64,000 nt of DNA. It comes from Cyanoderma ruficeps (Eukaryota > Chordata > Aves > Passeriformes > Timaliidae). Shown here piece by piece: positions 12,597 through 26,874 of this stretch. The stretch is taken from contig VZDJ01007753.1 in NCBI GenBank assembly GCA_008694505.1, positions 19,738,044 through 19,802,043 on the forward strand, written 5' to 3'. The stretch's first letter is position 1. The number at the start of each line of letters is the position of its first letter. A program made the translations under genes and the position numbers. A model generated the notes under the pieces. It saw only the letters and a list, made by a program, of their open reading frames with translations, was not told the origin of the DNA and ran no database searches.

Positions 12597-15500
12597 ACTA
12601 AGGTTAGATTCCAGTTTTATAAATGGTATAAACAAATTGCTCAGCCTGCAAACTGGAGACATTACAAACATCTTTTTGTATCACATTGGTATTACATCTA
12701 AGAACTATGGTCTATTTAAGACATTAGATTTTATTAGGCTTGTTTCTCTGTTAATGCAATGTCACCAATCCAAAAATCACAGCTCAAGAATGGGCCTACA
12801 CTATCAATGTCGAAAGACACAAGGAGACTCCCTACAAAACAGATATGAACAAAGTGTTTTCCATGAAAAACAGACACCAATAAGAGATGTACATTATGTC
12901 AATCAGCAGCCACCTCACCCAGACCTCTTCAGCAACTGAATCTTTGCAGTAAAATATATGCAAGAAACAGATAGGCAGCAGTTGCATGAAGAGCAAGGAA
13001 TGATTAAGGCTTATTTAAACTCCTGTCCATCTCACTGTGAAAGACAAATGCTGCATGATCTATCAGCAGCAACCTTCCTTAGTACAGCAACAGTGAGCTG
13101 CTTTAATCAGCTAAAATTGATAGCACAGGTCAAACTGCTCACATGATAGCACAGAACCACTCCACATGAAGCCTTCTCTAGTTGTAACAAATCTTTCTAT
13201 TGCATTTATCAACGCTTTTTTCTTTTCAGTTACACAAACTGAAAGGTTTTCTAAGTTGACTGAGATTTGAAACAATTGCTGAAAACACTAAAAATAAACA
13301 TATTATATCCCACAATTCCCTTTGTTTTAAATATACACTACCACTCACACATCATTAATTTCTGCTTTTTAGATCAAATGAAAAATGGACAGGGAGAAGA
13401 ATAAAGTTTCAGCTGGGGTGAGAGGGAATGACAACAGAAATAAACTTGAGCCGGTTTCAAGAAGCTTACTGGTGAAAGTCACAGCCAGACAAAAAAAGGC
13501 AAGACTTGCTGACGTCAGTTAAGCATATTTAACAATTCTGTAACATAGTATTTGGGTTCTAGGTTCTGTTCATATTTTGTATCCTCGATTAAGCTCCAAC
13601 ATAGTTGCGGTGACAAGCCCTAAACTGTGGTGAGAAGCACGGCAGAGGGCAGTCTCTGCGGCAATTAGTGAAAACCTGAAAGAAACCCCAAACCTGTTCC
13701 AAAAAGGAACTCACAGAACATCCAACGCAACAGCTCGTTAAATGGTCTGATACCCACAACACCCTGAAACAGCACAAACAGCACACAGATATACCATGCT
13801 AGCATCCGACCATGGCTTAGATCAACAAGCTACAACCATGCATACATTCGAATGCTCACTTCTAATCAAATCTTTAGCACCAATAAATCCCTGTGACAAA
13901 ACCAGTTCATTTTATATATAGATATGAGTGGATAACATAGATGCCTACAAGCTGCAATGAAAATATGACATGATAGTATGAGAAAAAAGGAGTTACCTTA
14001 ATTTAGCAGTTTTCAAAATGTTTAGAAACCTTCAAGCATAACAAATGAAGAGTAAAGAAATTCCTAGAATTCCAGGGATTGTTAACAGATCTCACAGGAC
14101 AGCCAGAAGCATGATAACAAGACAGTAATTTCTTATCACCCATTCACAGCTAAGACTTCAGCTTTCATTGTCTTAAAAGTAAATATGCCTGTCCTCACTT
14201 TAAATGGTGGTTATATTCCCTGCTATTTTAGTTCTCTAATAAGATTCCTCCAACCCCCTTGAAAATGCGTCCTTGTTAGCACAGGCTCTTGCATTCTGGT
14301 GTCATTTTAACCCCCGTATTTTTTAGCATGTTATTTTTAATGTCAGTGCTTGCCACCACTTCACTATGTAAAACATAGTATTAATAGCCAATAGTTCACG
14401 TGCACTAGTATGTATATGACACTGTCTCTTCAAAGAGGTGACTGAACCAAAGCTAAATTAACTAATTCCAAATGAAATTGAAGTTACAGTGTTCCACAAT
14501 TTACATTGCACCTGACGTTTAAACTCACACAAAATGGCAGTATTCCATAGAAAGTTATTCTTAATCTGTATGTGCAATACTCTAAAGAAAGACTAACTTC
14601 TTCTTTACTTATTTTAATACTCCAGTATCTGCTAAATTCAATTTGGAAACGCCACCTAAAGAAAATGGAAATACAGCTATTCATCAAAACCTTTCATCCA
14701 AAAATGCCAAAATGTTAGCCATCTAATTCAACAGACTTCAGACATAATAGTGGGACCAAAACTATCTTTTAATTTTATATGATTGAGCTATAGACTTCGC
14801 AAAAAAGTAAAATCTTACAACATTATGTAACAAAGATATACGTGCCAGCTTCTTTCATGTGGCCATCCTCCTCAGACTCTCTTTTCAACTCTGTTTTGCA
14901 AGATTAACTGAATGAGTGTCAGGGATGATTTTAAAAGGTTTTTAAAATTATCCCCAATGACAGAACCTGATTAGCTGTGTCACCATGTTACTCATAGGTA
15001 TGTGGGGGCGAAGGGGATAAGGATCTTCTGACTTTTTTTTCTGACCACAAAAATAGGTTGAAACTTCTAAAAATTGACAGTCTGAAAAACAGGACACCAA
15101 TCACAAAACTACACAACTGATTTCTTCACAGGACTCACAATCACATACCACAAACTCAAAACAACCACACTTCATTTGAGCTCTTCTCTAATTATTTATA
15201 GGAAAAAAACCCAATGGACTAACTATTTCAGCTACTCAGGTCTTCGATGTCACATGATTTTCATTCCTAAACTCATCTGAGATGGCGGTGACTGTTTCAC
15301 TGAGCAAATCCTTAAAAAACTGCTGCATAAATCTTAAAATTTTCAGTCAGAAGTATTTTCTCTTCATGGGCATAAGGTTTTATTTGTCTAATTAGCATAA
15401 TCTGTAGTCGATTTTTCTGGGGCGAACTGTAAGCAAGGCATACCAGCGATGGCAGTGTGTATGAACTCTTTCAGCCATTTCAGTATTACTAGTATGATGA

Positions 15501-16455
15501 GATGCCCTGCTAGAAATAAATGACAGAAGCCCTTGCTGCCATGGAAGAAAAACACTCCCCAGCCAGGACAAGTGCAATGGGTAACTACAGCAAATGTATC
15601 CTCTAAAGAACCAATGGGTGACAGTTAAAGTTTGCAGAAGATTATGCTTAATCAAATTCATGTCCATAAAATCTGCTGGGAAGCTTCTCAGTCCCGAGAA
15701 GACAAATGGCAAAGTCAAAACTCAGAATTTTGCAGGCTGAAAAAACTGGTGAGAATTTCCAGTGCCATAGTTTCTTTACACTGTGTCAGTCACATTACTT
15801 AATATTTGCAAACATTTCAGTAGATTTTTCAGGGAACTCACATAATTCATATGTTTGTGCATAACTAACTCTGCCAACTGCTAGAACAGAACAAAGCTGA
15901 CTAGGCTTTCAAGTGTGTCCTACTTTTGCAGCATTCCAAACAGAATCTGTAGTTCATGAATTTATGACAAGAACCAAAAAAAGAGAGTGTCAGTATGATT
16001 CCTTGGACTGTTAAACTGGGCTAGTTTGCTGCTGCCAAAGACCTGCAGTCTCATTACTCTTGCTCTTGACTGCTCCCTTATGCTCTCCACTTTCGGGTTG
16101 TACAGCCATTGACAGTTTTGAAGTTTTGAAGCTTGTCAATCTGTCACCAAGTCATTTCAATTCAACAAGATTGCAGAATGTCACAAAATACTTTGGTTTG
16201 GTTGGTTTTGGTCAAATTGGCATGCCAGAACAGATCACAATAATCTGAAAGGTGACAAGACTGGCATAAGGGGCAGAAGAGAATGTTTTGAGACGAGGAA
16301 GGTAAGAGGTAAGAATAAAGACGAGTGCAAACTCCTAGCCCTGGCACCAGGGAGACAAGTCCAAACAGGACCTCACCTTATGGAACCATATTCTGTGAGT
16401 TCTCCTCACCTCCCCCAAAAAAATCTCATCCACACCTACTGATTCTTTTCATCCT

Positions 16456-16580
16456 TAACAACCCAAACAAAATCTACCAACAAAACCCACCAAAACCAAA
16501 CAAACCATCCCCCAAAAAACCCCACAAAAAAAACCCAACCACTCAACCCAAAAAAAAGCCCCACAAAAGCAACCACACAC
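16456..16580. repeat. A/C-rich low-complexity tract
   Basis: About 125 bases are almost only A and C on the plus strand (runs such as CCAACAAAACCCACC and CCCCACAAAAAAAACCC). The PALS1 pre-mRNA would be G/U-rich here. The open frame across it is a composition artefact. Confidence 0.9.
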
Positions 16581-19500
16581 CTACAGCTATTTGCATATCT
16601 CCCTGATGATGTAAACAGGGCAGTTAAAAGGGAAGTATTGGTTTCTCTTAAAAAGCATACTCAAACACTGTGGGTGTAAAGCACCACAAAATTTGCACTT
16701 GTTTTTGAGCCTACTTCCTCCCAAATAAAAACGATAAATTAATCAGCCTAGTGTTTAACACGATGAGTTCAGTATTTGAACATCTCTGCACATTCATTAT
16801 TTGAAGATACTCAACTAGTATTCACCATTATCACTGTGTAAACAGTATAATCCACAACTCAGAAGCAAAAGATTTTTTTCCTCCTTTTTATAACACACAG
16901 CAATAACAGAGACAGATCTTAACTTTCTGTAGCAGAAGGTATTAAACAGATCACCTACTGATTAAACAGTACACCTACTGGTCAAACACTAATACAAACA
17001 AAAGTACTACCTCAAGCATAAAACAGAGTTTATATATGGATAACCATTTGGGAATAGAAAAAAAATTACAAATCACCTTTCCCAGTATTTATCACAATGG
17101 TCTTTTAAACTTGCAGGAGCAATGCCAAACGTGACCAAAGAACTCATGCTGATTCCTGGGTCACAGAATAAGGGAAACCTGCTGTAAAAACCTACACCAT
17201 GCACTAACTTAAAACACAGGCCACATTGAAAATGGGCAAAAAAATATTTTATGTGAGGTATTACCAAAATTTCACTATATGACGTGAAAATCAAATGCTC
17301 TGTAAATAATCTACATCACTAGACTTTATAATAAAAATGCATGAGAAAACTTCACAAGGCTATAAAGACATAACATTAGAGACCTTCTGCACCGTATAAA
17401 AACAGTCTCTTTCTTTCCTATTAAATCTAAGTGGACTCTTGGGCCTAATGTTAGCAATCTGTTACACAAATCAAAACAAAGTCCTGACAGGAACAAACTC
17501 ACTTCTGCAAAGTTAATTCAAGTACCTGACTGTGACTGCAGAGCTTTTTCACAGTTCAACTCTTTTCCTAAATCAAAGAAAGACCATTCAGTTTCTGATT
17601 TTGTTAAAGCATGTGTTCTTTTTATTAAGAAAACATTAGAAATTTGTGATAAATTCACAGGAATGTAAGTCTCCTTTCTACACGATGGCAGGCAAACTTT
17701 TTTAGTATGTAGTGGTGCAATATCCCATCCAGAGAACTGTGTCATCACTTGAGCTGTTGAACTCAGGTATTGAACATGACTATGGAAGCCAGGGAAAAAC
17801 ACTGGCAAGCTAAGTGACATAAGGCCCTCCTCAGAACTCTCAAGTCATGTTAAGGCACAAAAATTCAACACTTAGGAAAGTCGAATTAGGAGAAACTTTT
17901 CTCTGCCTAGGATCATGGAGTAAATCTTCTAGTGTAATGAACTTCCAACACACCATTTGAACTTAAGAAAGTATTTCTTTTCAATTCTTATACTAATCAA
18001 ACTGAAGATGACTCTTCAAACGGTAGTGTTATAAACTTTGTTTAAAATGTTTTCCTTCTTCAGTAGCACCTTTAAAGCCATTTTTCCCCACCCGACTAGT
18101 GAGCTGAAATCTGAATAATGCATTTTGGTTTTCATACAAAAAAAATTCTCAGTTATCTTTAATATTCTCTGCCAGTGAAATGGATAGACAGTGAAATGTA
18201 TGTTGACCCGTACTTTACACTTGCTTATAACATGTACACAATTACTTATTAAAAAAACCCCAACAAACGAAACCCCCATAAACCTAAACTAAACATATAT
18301 TTTGCCACAGCATTAGAGCATTCAAAAGTGTCTGACAACTAAAACTGGTTCCATAAACTCATATTATCTACTATGACCCACTGTAATAAAGAAAAAGTTA
18401 ACAGCAAGAGAAAATGGAAATCACCATCAAACAGCCAGTTAGCCTTCCTAGCTTGATGTGTAAGTTCAAAATGCACTGATTTATCCTCACTTTATCTTTC
18501 ATGAATTTTTACTTGGTCATCTGAAACAAGTTTCTCAACAGAAAAGTAGAAGAGAGGTAAGTTATTAGGACATCACTTTTAACTGAAGTGAGTGTGCACA
18601 AAAATTAAGTTAAATCAAAATAAAAAATGGATGCAAGATAAGGAAACTTCTCTTAAGAAAAGATTTCCTCCTGGTGCTAATGTCAGATTCAGCAATTGAG
18701 ATATTTTTAACAGGAAAATGGGAAGAGAGGTAAGAATGTTTTCAACTGATGAATGCAGGATATCCTTGCATTTCACCACTCAGTAAATTATATGTATTAT
18801 ACAAAAGGGCAGTAAACATTAAGAATACATTCAAAAAAGTTATTGAGCAATACCTGGAAGAATCTATCACACACCCAACCCCTTAAACAAATACCTACAG
18901 ATTAAGTTTGTACAAGTTATACATACCAGTGATGCAAACACATATATATGCACTACACCAACATACCTGATAAATCTCTCTAAAGAAAACACCATAATAT
19001 TTTATTACCCCAATATTTGTAGCTTGGCCACCAGGCACTTCTGAATCAGAAAGTAAGAACTCAGTGTCCCAAAATAATCCCAAAGACATAAACTGTAAAC
19101 TCTCTCATTTTTAGCCACTTGAGGAAACAGTATCTTCACAAAGCATTCCAGAACCACCAGAGCATAGACTCCTTTGGAACACACTTATTAGTTGAAGCTT
19201 CATCAGAACACCAATGTCGTCCAACTGAACACAAATTACTACTAAATTCAAAACTCTAGAGCCAAATTTTCCTACTAATTAAGCTTATATGACAGTGTTA
19301 GCAACATTTGGCAGTTCTTCTTTGGTTTAATGAATACAGTCTTTAGTTATTCAGTCTTTAACTGTTTTACCATACTAATACTTTAAATAAAAAACCCATA
19401 ACATTGTGGGCATAAGGTACTTTCTAAAACTCATGTTTACATAGTTGTAAAAATATCAACTTTTGAATGAAAGTGTTACTTTGTAAACCCTTCAGCAAAA

Positions 19501-22500
19501 TGACAATCCTGGATGCTGCCCTCATGCTGAGACCACACAGAGAGGCGTCTTCCTCTAGAGGTGGAGACAAATCAGCAACCTAACACTGCCCAACCTACAA
19601 GAGGCACTTGGCACTACGATACTGAAACATTCTGGAAAACAGTGTTACAATTACGAAGTCAGCCTGAGAAAAACTGATAACTGAAACGGGCCATGAATGA
19701 TGGCATTCACCATCAGTAACAGTCAGTACAGCTTGAAATACTCTCAGCACTTTTCACACAGAATTGTCAGCCTTGCCCTATTACAAAACCAGGTGCCAAG
19801 GCTTCAACTGATGCTCCAGAATACTAGCAGAAGATGCATACAACATGAATGCTAAGGAGAACTGAGGAAAGTCAGAGAAAGGAATGAAAACACAGAGGAT
19901 GAAAATTGGGAGAAAAAAGGGGCGAGTCTACACCTAAATGGCATAAGGAGAAGCCCATTACTGGAGAAACTAGAGTAATAATCCATTCTAGCAATAATCA
20001 AAACCACAACAAAGTTGAAGTACTCTAAATTCCCTGTTTGGATAAAAAGCAGAATCCAGGGTCAAAGGGCAAGGCTAAGATGACAGAACAGACAGTAAGA
20101 ACACTAACTGGATATGGGGCTCAGGGCCAAGATCAGCATTTCTGTATGCTGCTTGGGAAGCTGCCACTGTCTTTACACAAAGTTTTTCAGATCAAAGAGG
20201 TCAGCCAAATGGTAACAGTAAAGAGTGAAAGTTATGGTCCACTAGAAGACATAGACTGTTTTTCCTCTCTGTGGAAAGGGGAGGAAAAAGAAAGCATATT
20301 TTCTCTGATTCTGGTATATGAAATGTGATGAAAAGTAAACTGAAAGGGTAACGTATGTAGAAATTACAACCACCCAGTCTGGCCCATCTACCTTGTAAGC
20401 AACAGGAAAAAGCAGCAAAATTAGAAGACAAAACACCAACTATCACTGTGAAGCACCAGAGCCAAAACAACAGAACCCTCTTAGGCCTTCACTGCAGTCA
20501 TCCTAAGAGACAGGCAGATTTATCCTGACCCTAACCACGGCATCTGACAAGCTGCAAGTACCCTAGTTGCTACATGTATGTACATTTGTCACTGTAAAGT
20601 TTGCAAGTATTTAGTCATTCTCTTGCCTAGCAATTTGAAGAGCTCTGATGACCTAAAAGAGAAGACTACAGTTTCTTAAGCATCTTTTTTCAAGACTTCA
20701 CAGCACTAAATTCTCATGATGCACTGGAGAAGCACAGCTGAAAAACTTCAAGGTGCAGCAACACACACCACCCATCCCTCAACAATATGTACATCCACGT
20801 TTCACAGCAATCAAATTATGTCCCCTATTTCCTTCTACCAGTTTTCTCACTTGAACTTAAGATGTGATTCTGCAAGATGGAAACGTCCTCTACCTTATAT
20901 CATAATGATTTATCACTTATTTTCACACTGGCTTTGGCATGACTAGAGCTCTTCAAGAGCCAGCTTATCAGAATAAAGTTGCAGAAAACAAACCAAAGAG
21001 AAAGATACCTATTATTCTTAGTAGCAAAAAGCTCTGAGATCATGACATGATCCGCATATAAAACAGTGGTCTCCCTCCATCACCAAAATGACTGCAATTT
21101 TTGATGAGTAACAGATTTTTCAAAGCTAATTTGTTTCAAACTCTTGTAGAATAGACCATTTATACTCCCCAAAAGTCACAAAAAATCTGCCTACATACAC
21201 ACAGAGAAATCTATGTGCTGAAGTGTTTAAATGATAGAATAAAACCCAAAACCCTTTCAAAATGGTGCTGTGCAACAAACGATCCCGAAACAGAAAAACA
21301 CCTTCAGGTAGCAGATAGAAATTGAAACGCTTACCCTGCCCGTCAGATAAAAATCAAGATGTCAGTGAACATCATCTGCTTTCTCCATTTTAGAAGAATT
21401 TTGCATACATAAATTTAGGATTAGGATTTTGGGGTCCTACATATAGATAGGATTTTCTGGGCTCTGGCTAAAACAAGAACTAGAGAATCAATTAGAATGC
21501 AATCCAGCAACGTCACTCAATACAAATAAGACTACTATTTAAGCCGTGTTTTCTTGATGTCTACCTAAATTGCTGCAGACTGTTTTTAAATACTGTCAGT
21601 GGCATTTTCTTAAATGTATTAGGTCCCATTAAGAAGAAAAGATTTGATCCTTTCTTTTAAAAGAGAAAATCAGTCTCTATTAAGATAATTCAGTCAACAT
21701 AATTTACAGAATACAGGCAGCTTCAGATTTCTCTTATGTAAGGAAACAATGTGCAACTTCACTCAGAATACGTTTTGCTCATCTTCTTTAAAGAACCAGT
21801 AGGGTCCAAAGACCAGTAATGTAAATTAGAGAGACATGACATGATTTACAAATGAAACAAAAGAAATACACAAACAGATGTACAAATAAGGAACAACCTA
21901 CAGAAGTTAAATCATGCATTTTTAATTAAAAGGCTATTTGACAAATGTTAAGAGCAAAAAAGTGGTTTGCTTACAAAAGTCATTAAGATTTTATTAAGGT
22001 TAGTGCACAAAAGGAACCAAATAGCCGCATGAACTGGAAAAGACATAGAATATAGAATACTAGAATATAATTTTAAAACAATTATAATTTTATAATAATT
22101 TTATTCAAATACTAGAATATAATTTCAGTCAAGCTTTCACACAGCTATAGCAGCTAAACAGTATTATGAGGGCAATGTTGCTGGCTCCCTTCACCCCTCA
22201 TGTCAAGTGAAGGGATGTCAGGACCTCAATAAATTTTTTTCACCCAAGAGCCAAGAGGATAATGAGGACTGCCATGACCACACGTCAATTAAGAACAGTC
22301 TTCTAGCACGATTTTCAAAGCACCACTCAATATAATGCCTGAAACAAAAACCATTTTAAATTTGCAATAGAAATATTTTATTAATATTCCCATTAAGCAG
22401 TAGGAGACTGGAAAACTTTGCCTAACAGCAAAGCCTGCAGATACAAGTTTAGAGGAATAAAATCAAGTGACATGGTGGAGTTCTTGGGTCCAGCACAAAC

Positions 22501-23600
22501 AGCAGTGGCCTAAAATTAATAAACCATGATAAATTCAATTTCTGTCTCTGCTGTGCTAACTAGGCACTCCAAGTTCTTGACAACTTATTAGCTCAGGCAC
22601 CTGCATTTTAACCATAAGTAAAGAGAACAGGGCTCTCAGAAAACAGATTGCTCCCTCCCTGGCATTCTAGTGCATCAGGCAGGATGGGTCAGCAGGGTTC
22701 TGGCCAGGTGACAGGTTTTGTCTGGGCACCAACCTTGAATTCCTTCTTTATTCACTAGAATGTGTGACTGTTGTTTCTACAGACACCAAAGACTCTAATT
22801 ATGAAGCCACTGAATATGGTCTTTCAGGCAAAGCCTGGTAGACTGGAAATGCTTTTAGCAAAGAATTTTAACTGAGATTTGAAATGCCATATACAAGGCA
22901 AGTAAAATCAGTTTGGGAAATACTTTGTCACAGTAAGAAAGTGTCAGAAGTGACATTAGATATTCAGTTTTGTATTTTCCATTTGTCAGAAGTACAAAAG
23001 CAAATCTTTGTGGCTCCGAGTTCCTCTTGAGAGGTTAGCAGAAATGTGAAGCAGTATTAGTTTTCTAAGAAGTCCAATAGGTTAGCCCAACCCGTAACTC
23101 AGCAGATACACTGTTAACAGCTCCAGTCCCTGACTTGAAAGCAGCTCCTCTCATACTGCCCTAATGCCTCACAGACAAAGGTTTTTCACTATCAGCTCTG
23201 CATCTTTCTTTTTCAGCACCCCTTCTGAGCACTTGTTACATGCACTCTGCTCTGCGTGAGACTAGGAAACAAAAGCAAGGTTGTAAGATCACCCTTTATA
23301 GTTTTGCACAGTGAGAACACAGGTTCTTGCCCCAAGGAAGCATTTAATACCGAGAATTTTTGAGAGGTGGGAGAACCCAACAGACCAAAAACACCCAGAT
23401 ATTTTTTCTGAACAAGCCAGAAACACTATGATGACTTTACCATTCTGTCTGGAACCAGAGCATATAGAGCAATAGCCACTTTTTCAGGTAACTTCAGAAA
23501 AACACTGACCTCCTGAATAAGAGCTGCAACACTGTTCACATGGCAATTACTCAGAAGGGCAGGTACTGATATCTTCTGTGGTCACCAGTGAAGAACTCAA

Positions 23601-23878
23601 AGGAATGGCATGAAGAACCTGCAGAACCCCCCTGGGTCAGGGGAGGTTTAGGTTGAATATTAGGAAAAGGTTCTGCAGGTTCTTCATCCCAAAGGTGTTT
23701 GGGCACTGGAACAGGGACCCCAGAGAAGCGGTCACAGCACCGGCCTGACAGAGTTTAAGAAGCATTTGGACAACACTCCTGACACATGGTGTGACTCTTG
23801 GGGAGTCCTGTGCAGGGCCAGAAGCTGGATCCAATGATTCCTATGTGTCCCTTCCAAATCAGCAGGTTCTATGATTCA
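23601..23878 (+). mobile_element. CR1 LINE 3' end, plus strand
   Basis: The element includes GGGGAGGTTTAGGTTGAATATTAGG, then GGGCACTGGAACAGGGACCCCAGAGAAGCGG and TTGGACAACACTC. It ends with CCCTTCCAAATCAG and TTCTATGATTCAG. This order is the standard avian CR1 3' region (end of ORF2, short 3' UTR, terminal ATTCTATGATTC-type repeat). It is 5'-truncated and antisense to PALS1. It contains extra bases that create a perfect 19-bp inverted repeat (see findings). Confidence 0.93.
23610..23687. repeat. Perfect 19-bp inverted repeat inside the CR1 copy
   Basis: ATGAAGAACCTGCAGAACC at 23,610-23,628 is the exact reverse complement of 23,669-23,687. The arms are separated by 40 bases. Neither arm matches the usual CR1 sequence in full, so at least part was added after insertion. 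Confidence 0.9.
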
Positions 23879-26733
23879 GAACAACCAACCAGCAATTCTG
23901 GTCACCGGGTTTAATCCTTAGTGCTAAATCAACCAACAGTGTAAGTGAGCCAAATCAGAGCAGGTATATCTGATTTTCACAGAATCTTGATGAAATTTCT
24001 ACACTTTATTGTTACTTTTTACCATCAGCTACTAAGGAAACAGAAACTAATTTGGGGATGTACATTACCTTTTATTCATTATTTCTGTTTTGTCACTTCA
24101 AACACTTACTACAATGCAGTTTAGGTTGGGCTATAAATCCATTAGAAAATTTCAAAACAATCAATGCAGCAGCCATTGATGATTATCAGTGTAAACAAGA
24201 GACTAATTAGACAGGAAATCCAATATTCACAATAATGAATTCTATTTTTTTCAAGTCAAGTCTGTGATTTTCGCTTCAATGCTGCAGAAAGTTACAACTT
24301 TTGAAATACAATGAATGATTCTATCCTTATGACATATCTGTTTACCAGAGACATTCTGTTAATAATATCCCACTTTAAATTAAAGTATTTGAGTGTAGTT
24401 GTAGTTCTTTGGTCCTCAGAGACTGCAAATCATCTCAGCAATGCAGGCAGAGAACTTTGTTCCAGCACTACCAAGGCTACAATGCCTGCCATAAAAAAAT
24501 TATTTTTGCAAAGCAGAAGTAATAAAACAAAATCAGAAAGCTTTAGACATCCCATGGTTTGCTAAGTTTTAGGTACCCCACAGGTGGTCCATCACTTGCA
24601 GGCACTTTGAAACTTGAACCAAAAGCTTCAAATGTCTTTTTCCAATTGACTAATTCGTTGGAAGATACTTGTCTGAGATGTATTTTCTACCTGAAGCCAG
24701 CACACATTTTATATTAAAAAACTCTTTAGTCAGATTTATCTAGAGAGCTTTCAACAGAATTGGCATTCATAACCTTTTTGTTCATGATGTACTCTAAATT
24801 TATTAAAAGAAATGGTATTATTTCCATATATTTATTCATCATTCACAGATTAAAAATATGCTGAGTTAGAGAAAAAAATCATGTTACAAATTAGGCACTT
24901 AAATCAGAATCTATTATTTGAGGTCAATGAGATTTATGAATACCTTCATGCTCCACTAACTCAAGTCACTCTAAGTATACACCTATACTCTCTCAAGACC
25001 AGTTCTGGAATTCAGAATACAAACAAGGGATATTTATTAGAGAACTTTTAGTTTCAGCAAGCTAAACCCATAAACATACTTTGAACACTTTCTTATTTCT
25101 CTTAACTTTAGAGAATCAATTCACACAGCTCTCATGCACAACATTTCAGTCTTAAGAGTAACAGGTCTTACACTTTTTACTGCTGTCTCTATCTGGCTTT
25201 TGGTTCTGTATATTAAACTGATGCAATGCAATTCTGCATGGTTTACCTGCTAAACAAAACTGCTCAGAAATACATCTGTATGAATATAGTAAAATAACAA
25301 CATATGAATCCGTCATACCTGAACTGGTGCAATGGTCAGCAATAATATGCTACTTAGGCATTTCTCAAAGTGGAAGTCACAAGTTTAACACAGAATTTGT
25401 TGTGAAGAGATCATAAAATAAGGTCAATTATTATTTCTCCTTGTGTTTTTTTTTCCAGATAAAGAAAAAGAAAAAGGCTTCATATGAGGCTGAACTAAAA
25501 GAACAGCAAGCTTAAATTAAAGATGCTGATAGACAAGCTCTAGCAAATCTTGTTGTAGCAGATTAAGTTACTATCCTCAGCTGTAGACTGCCCCCATCAG
25601 AAGTCACAGATCCCAAAAGCAGAATTGTCAGGAGGGAACACGTGTTGCCACCCCAGCCACTTCACTGCTAAGACTGGCATCACAGTTTGGTTCAGATAGC
25701 ACAGCATGAACCACAATGACCGAGGAACAAGCACTTGTTAATCCTGCAAAGGAACTAGAGCAGAGGAGTTGAGCAGGAAAAGGTAAAAAAACTGACATCA
25801 CAAAATCTAAGATTTCTAATCTAAGAGCTGTAGCTGCAATCTAAATTTCTTCTAAGGCAGAAGAAATCAGCTGTGCCAATCATCAAAATCCATCCAAGAA
25901 TAAAAAACACAATCTCACCAGAAAGTGTCAGAAGCACAACGTGAACTGTTTAACAAGTTGCAATTAAGTTTAACAGGCACTGATTAATCATGTTAAGTAC
26001 TTAAAAGGCTGAATATTCAATTTCAAATTAGCTTTAAGAAATTAAGAACTAAAGATTTGTGTGGAATTTTAATTATCACAGGAAGTCCCAACTACGTAAG
26101 CTTTAGGGAGCACTAACACACATAGTATCAAATGAACAGCATTAAATATCTTTCTAAGACTTGACAAGAGTATGCACTTAAGAGGGAACACAAACCAGCC
26201 TACATCACTACCCAACCATTTAGGTATGCAGCTGCATTCATTAAATATTTGTATAGAAAAGGCTTCAAAAATATTGACATAAGGAGAAACTGTATGAAGT
26301 TCTCAACAATAGAGGTCAAAAACTGGCTTAGGGGATAAAGTATATATAAATTCAAGTGTGCAACTCAAGTTGTTAAATTTTAAAAAACATATATGCAAAT
26401 ATTTAATCCTTTCCTATTATAGAAGGCTTCAAAAAACAGGTTGGTACATAATAAGCAGACCTAACTTAATTTCTGCAGATCATCCCATCTCAACTTTAAG
26501 TGAGGTATTTAACTTCTAAGGCGGCTTTCTCAAACAAGTACCTCATACAGATTCCAAGTTCAGCATCATACAGATGAATTTATAACAGAGGGCCCTACCA
26601 CTGATCAAAACTGAGCCATCAACACAGAACCATAAATGACATTTTAGTAGAAAGGAGTCCACAGTTATGACATTATTACACTGTTGTAGTATTGTTTTGT
26701 TAATATTGTTGAGTTATTCCAGCTCTTCAGACA

Positions 26734-26756
26734 CCCCCCCCCCCCCGTCNCCCCGT
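26734..26756. repeat. Poly-C run with ambiguous base
   Basis: Thirteen C residues (26,734-26,746) are followed by GTC, an N at 26,750 and CCCC. The N marks an unresolved base call at a homopolymer, so local length is unreliable. Confidence 0.9.
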
Positions 26757-26874
26757 CTCTTTTTGAAACCAAAGCAAGTTTCAAAAAAGTAGCTCTTTAC
26801 AATCTTGTAGCTCAGTGCAGCACAGCAACTAGTTGAGATAACCTACCACATTTTTACAGGACAAATTTCAGTAA

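Noticed and set aside
16325..16606. 93-codon plus-strand frame rich in Pro/Lys/Asn.
   Set aside because: Produced by the A/C-rich tract.
17518..17820. 100-codon minus-strand frame in PALS1 intron 1 with a donor-like CAGGTACTTG at its end.
   Set aside because: PALS1 has no known coding exon upstream of the MTTS start, and no family match. A noncoding or alternative exon cannot be excluded.
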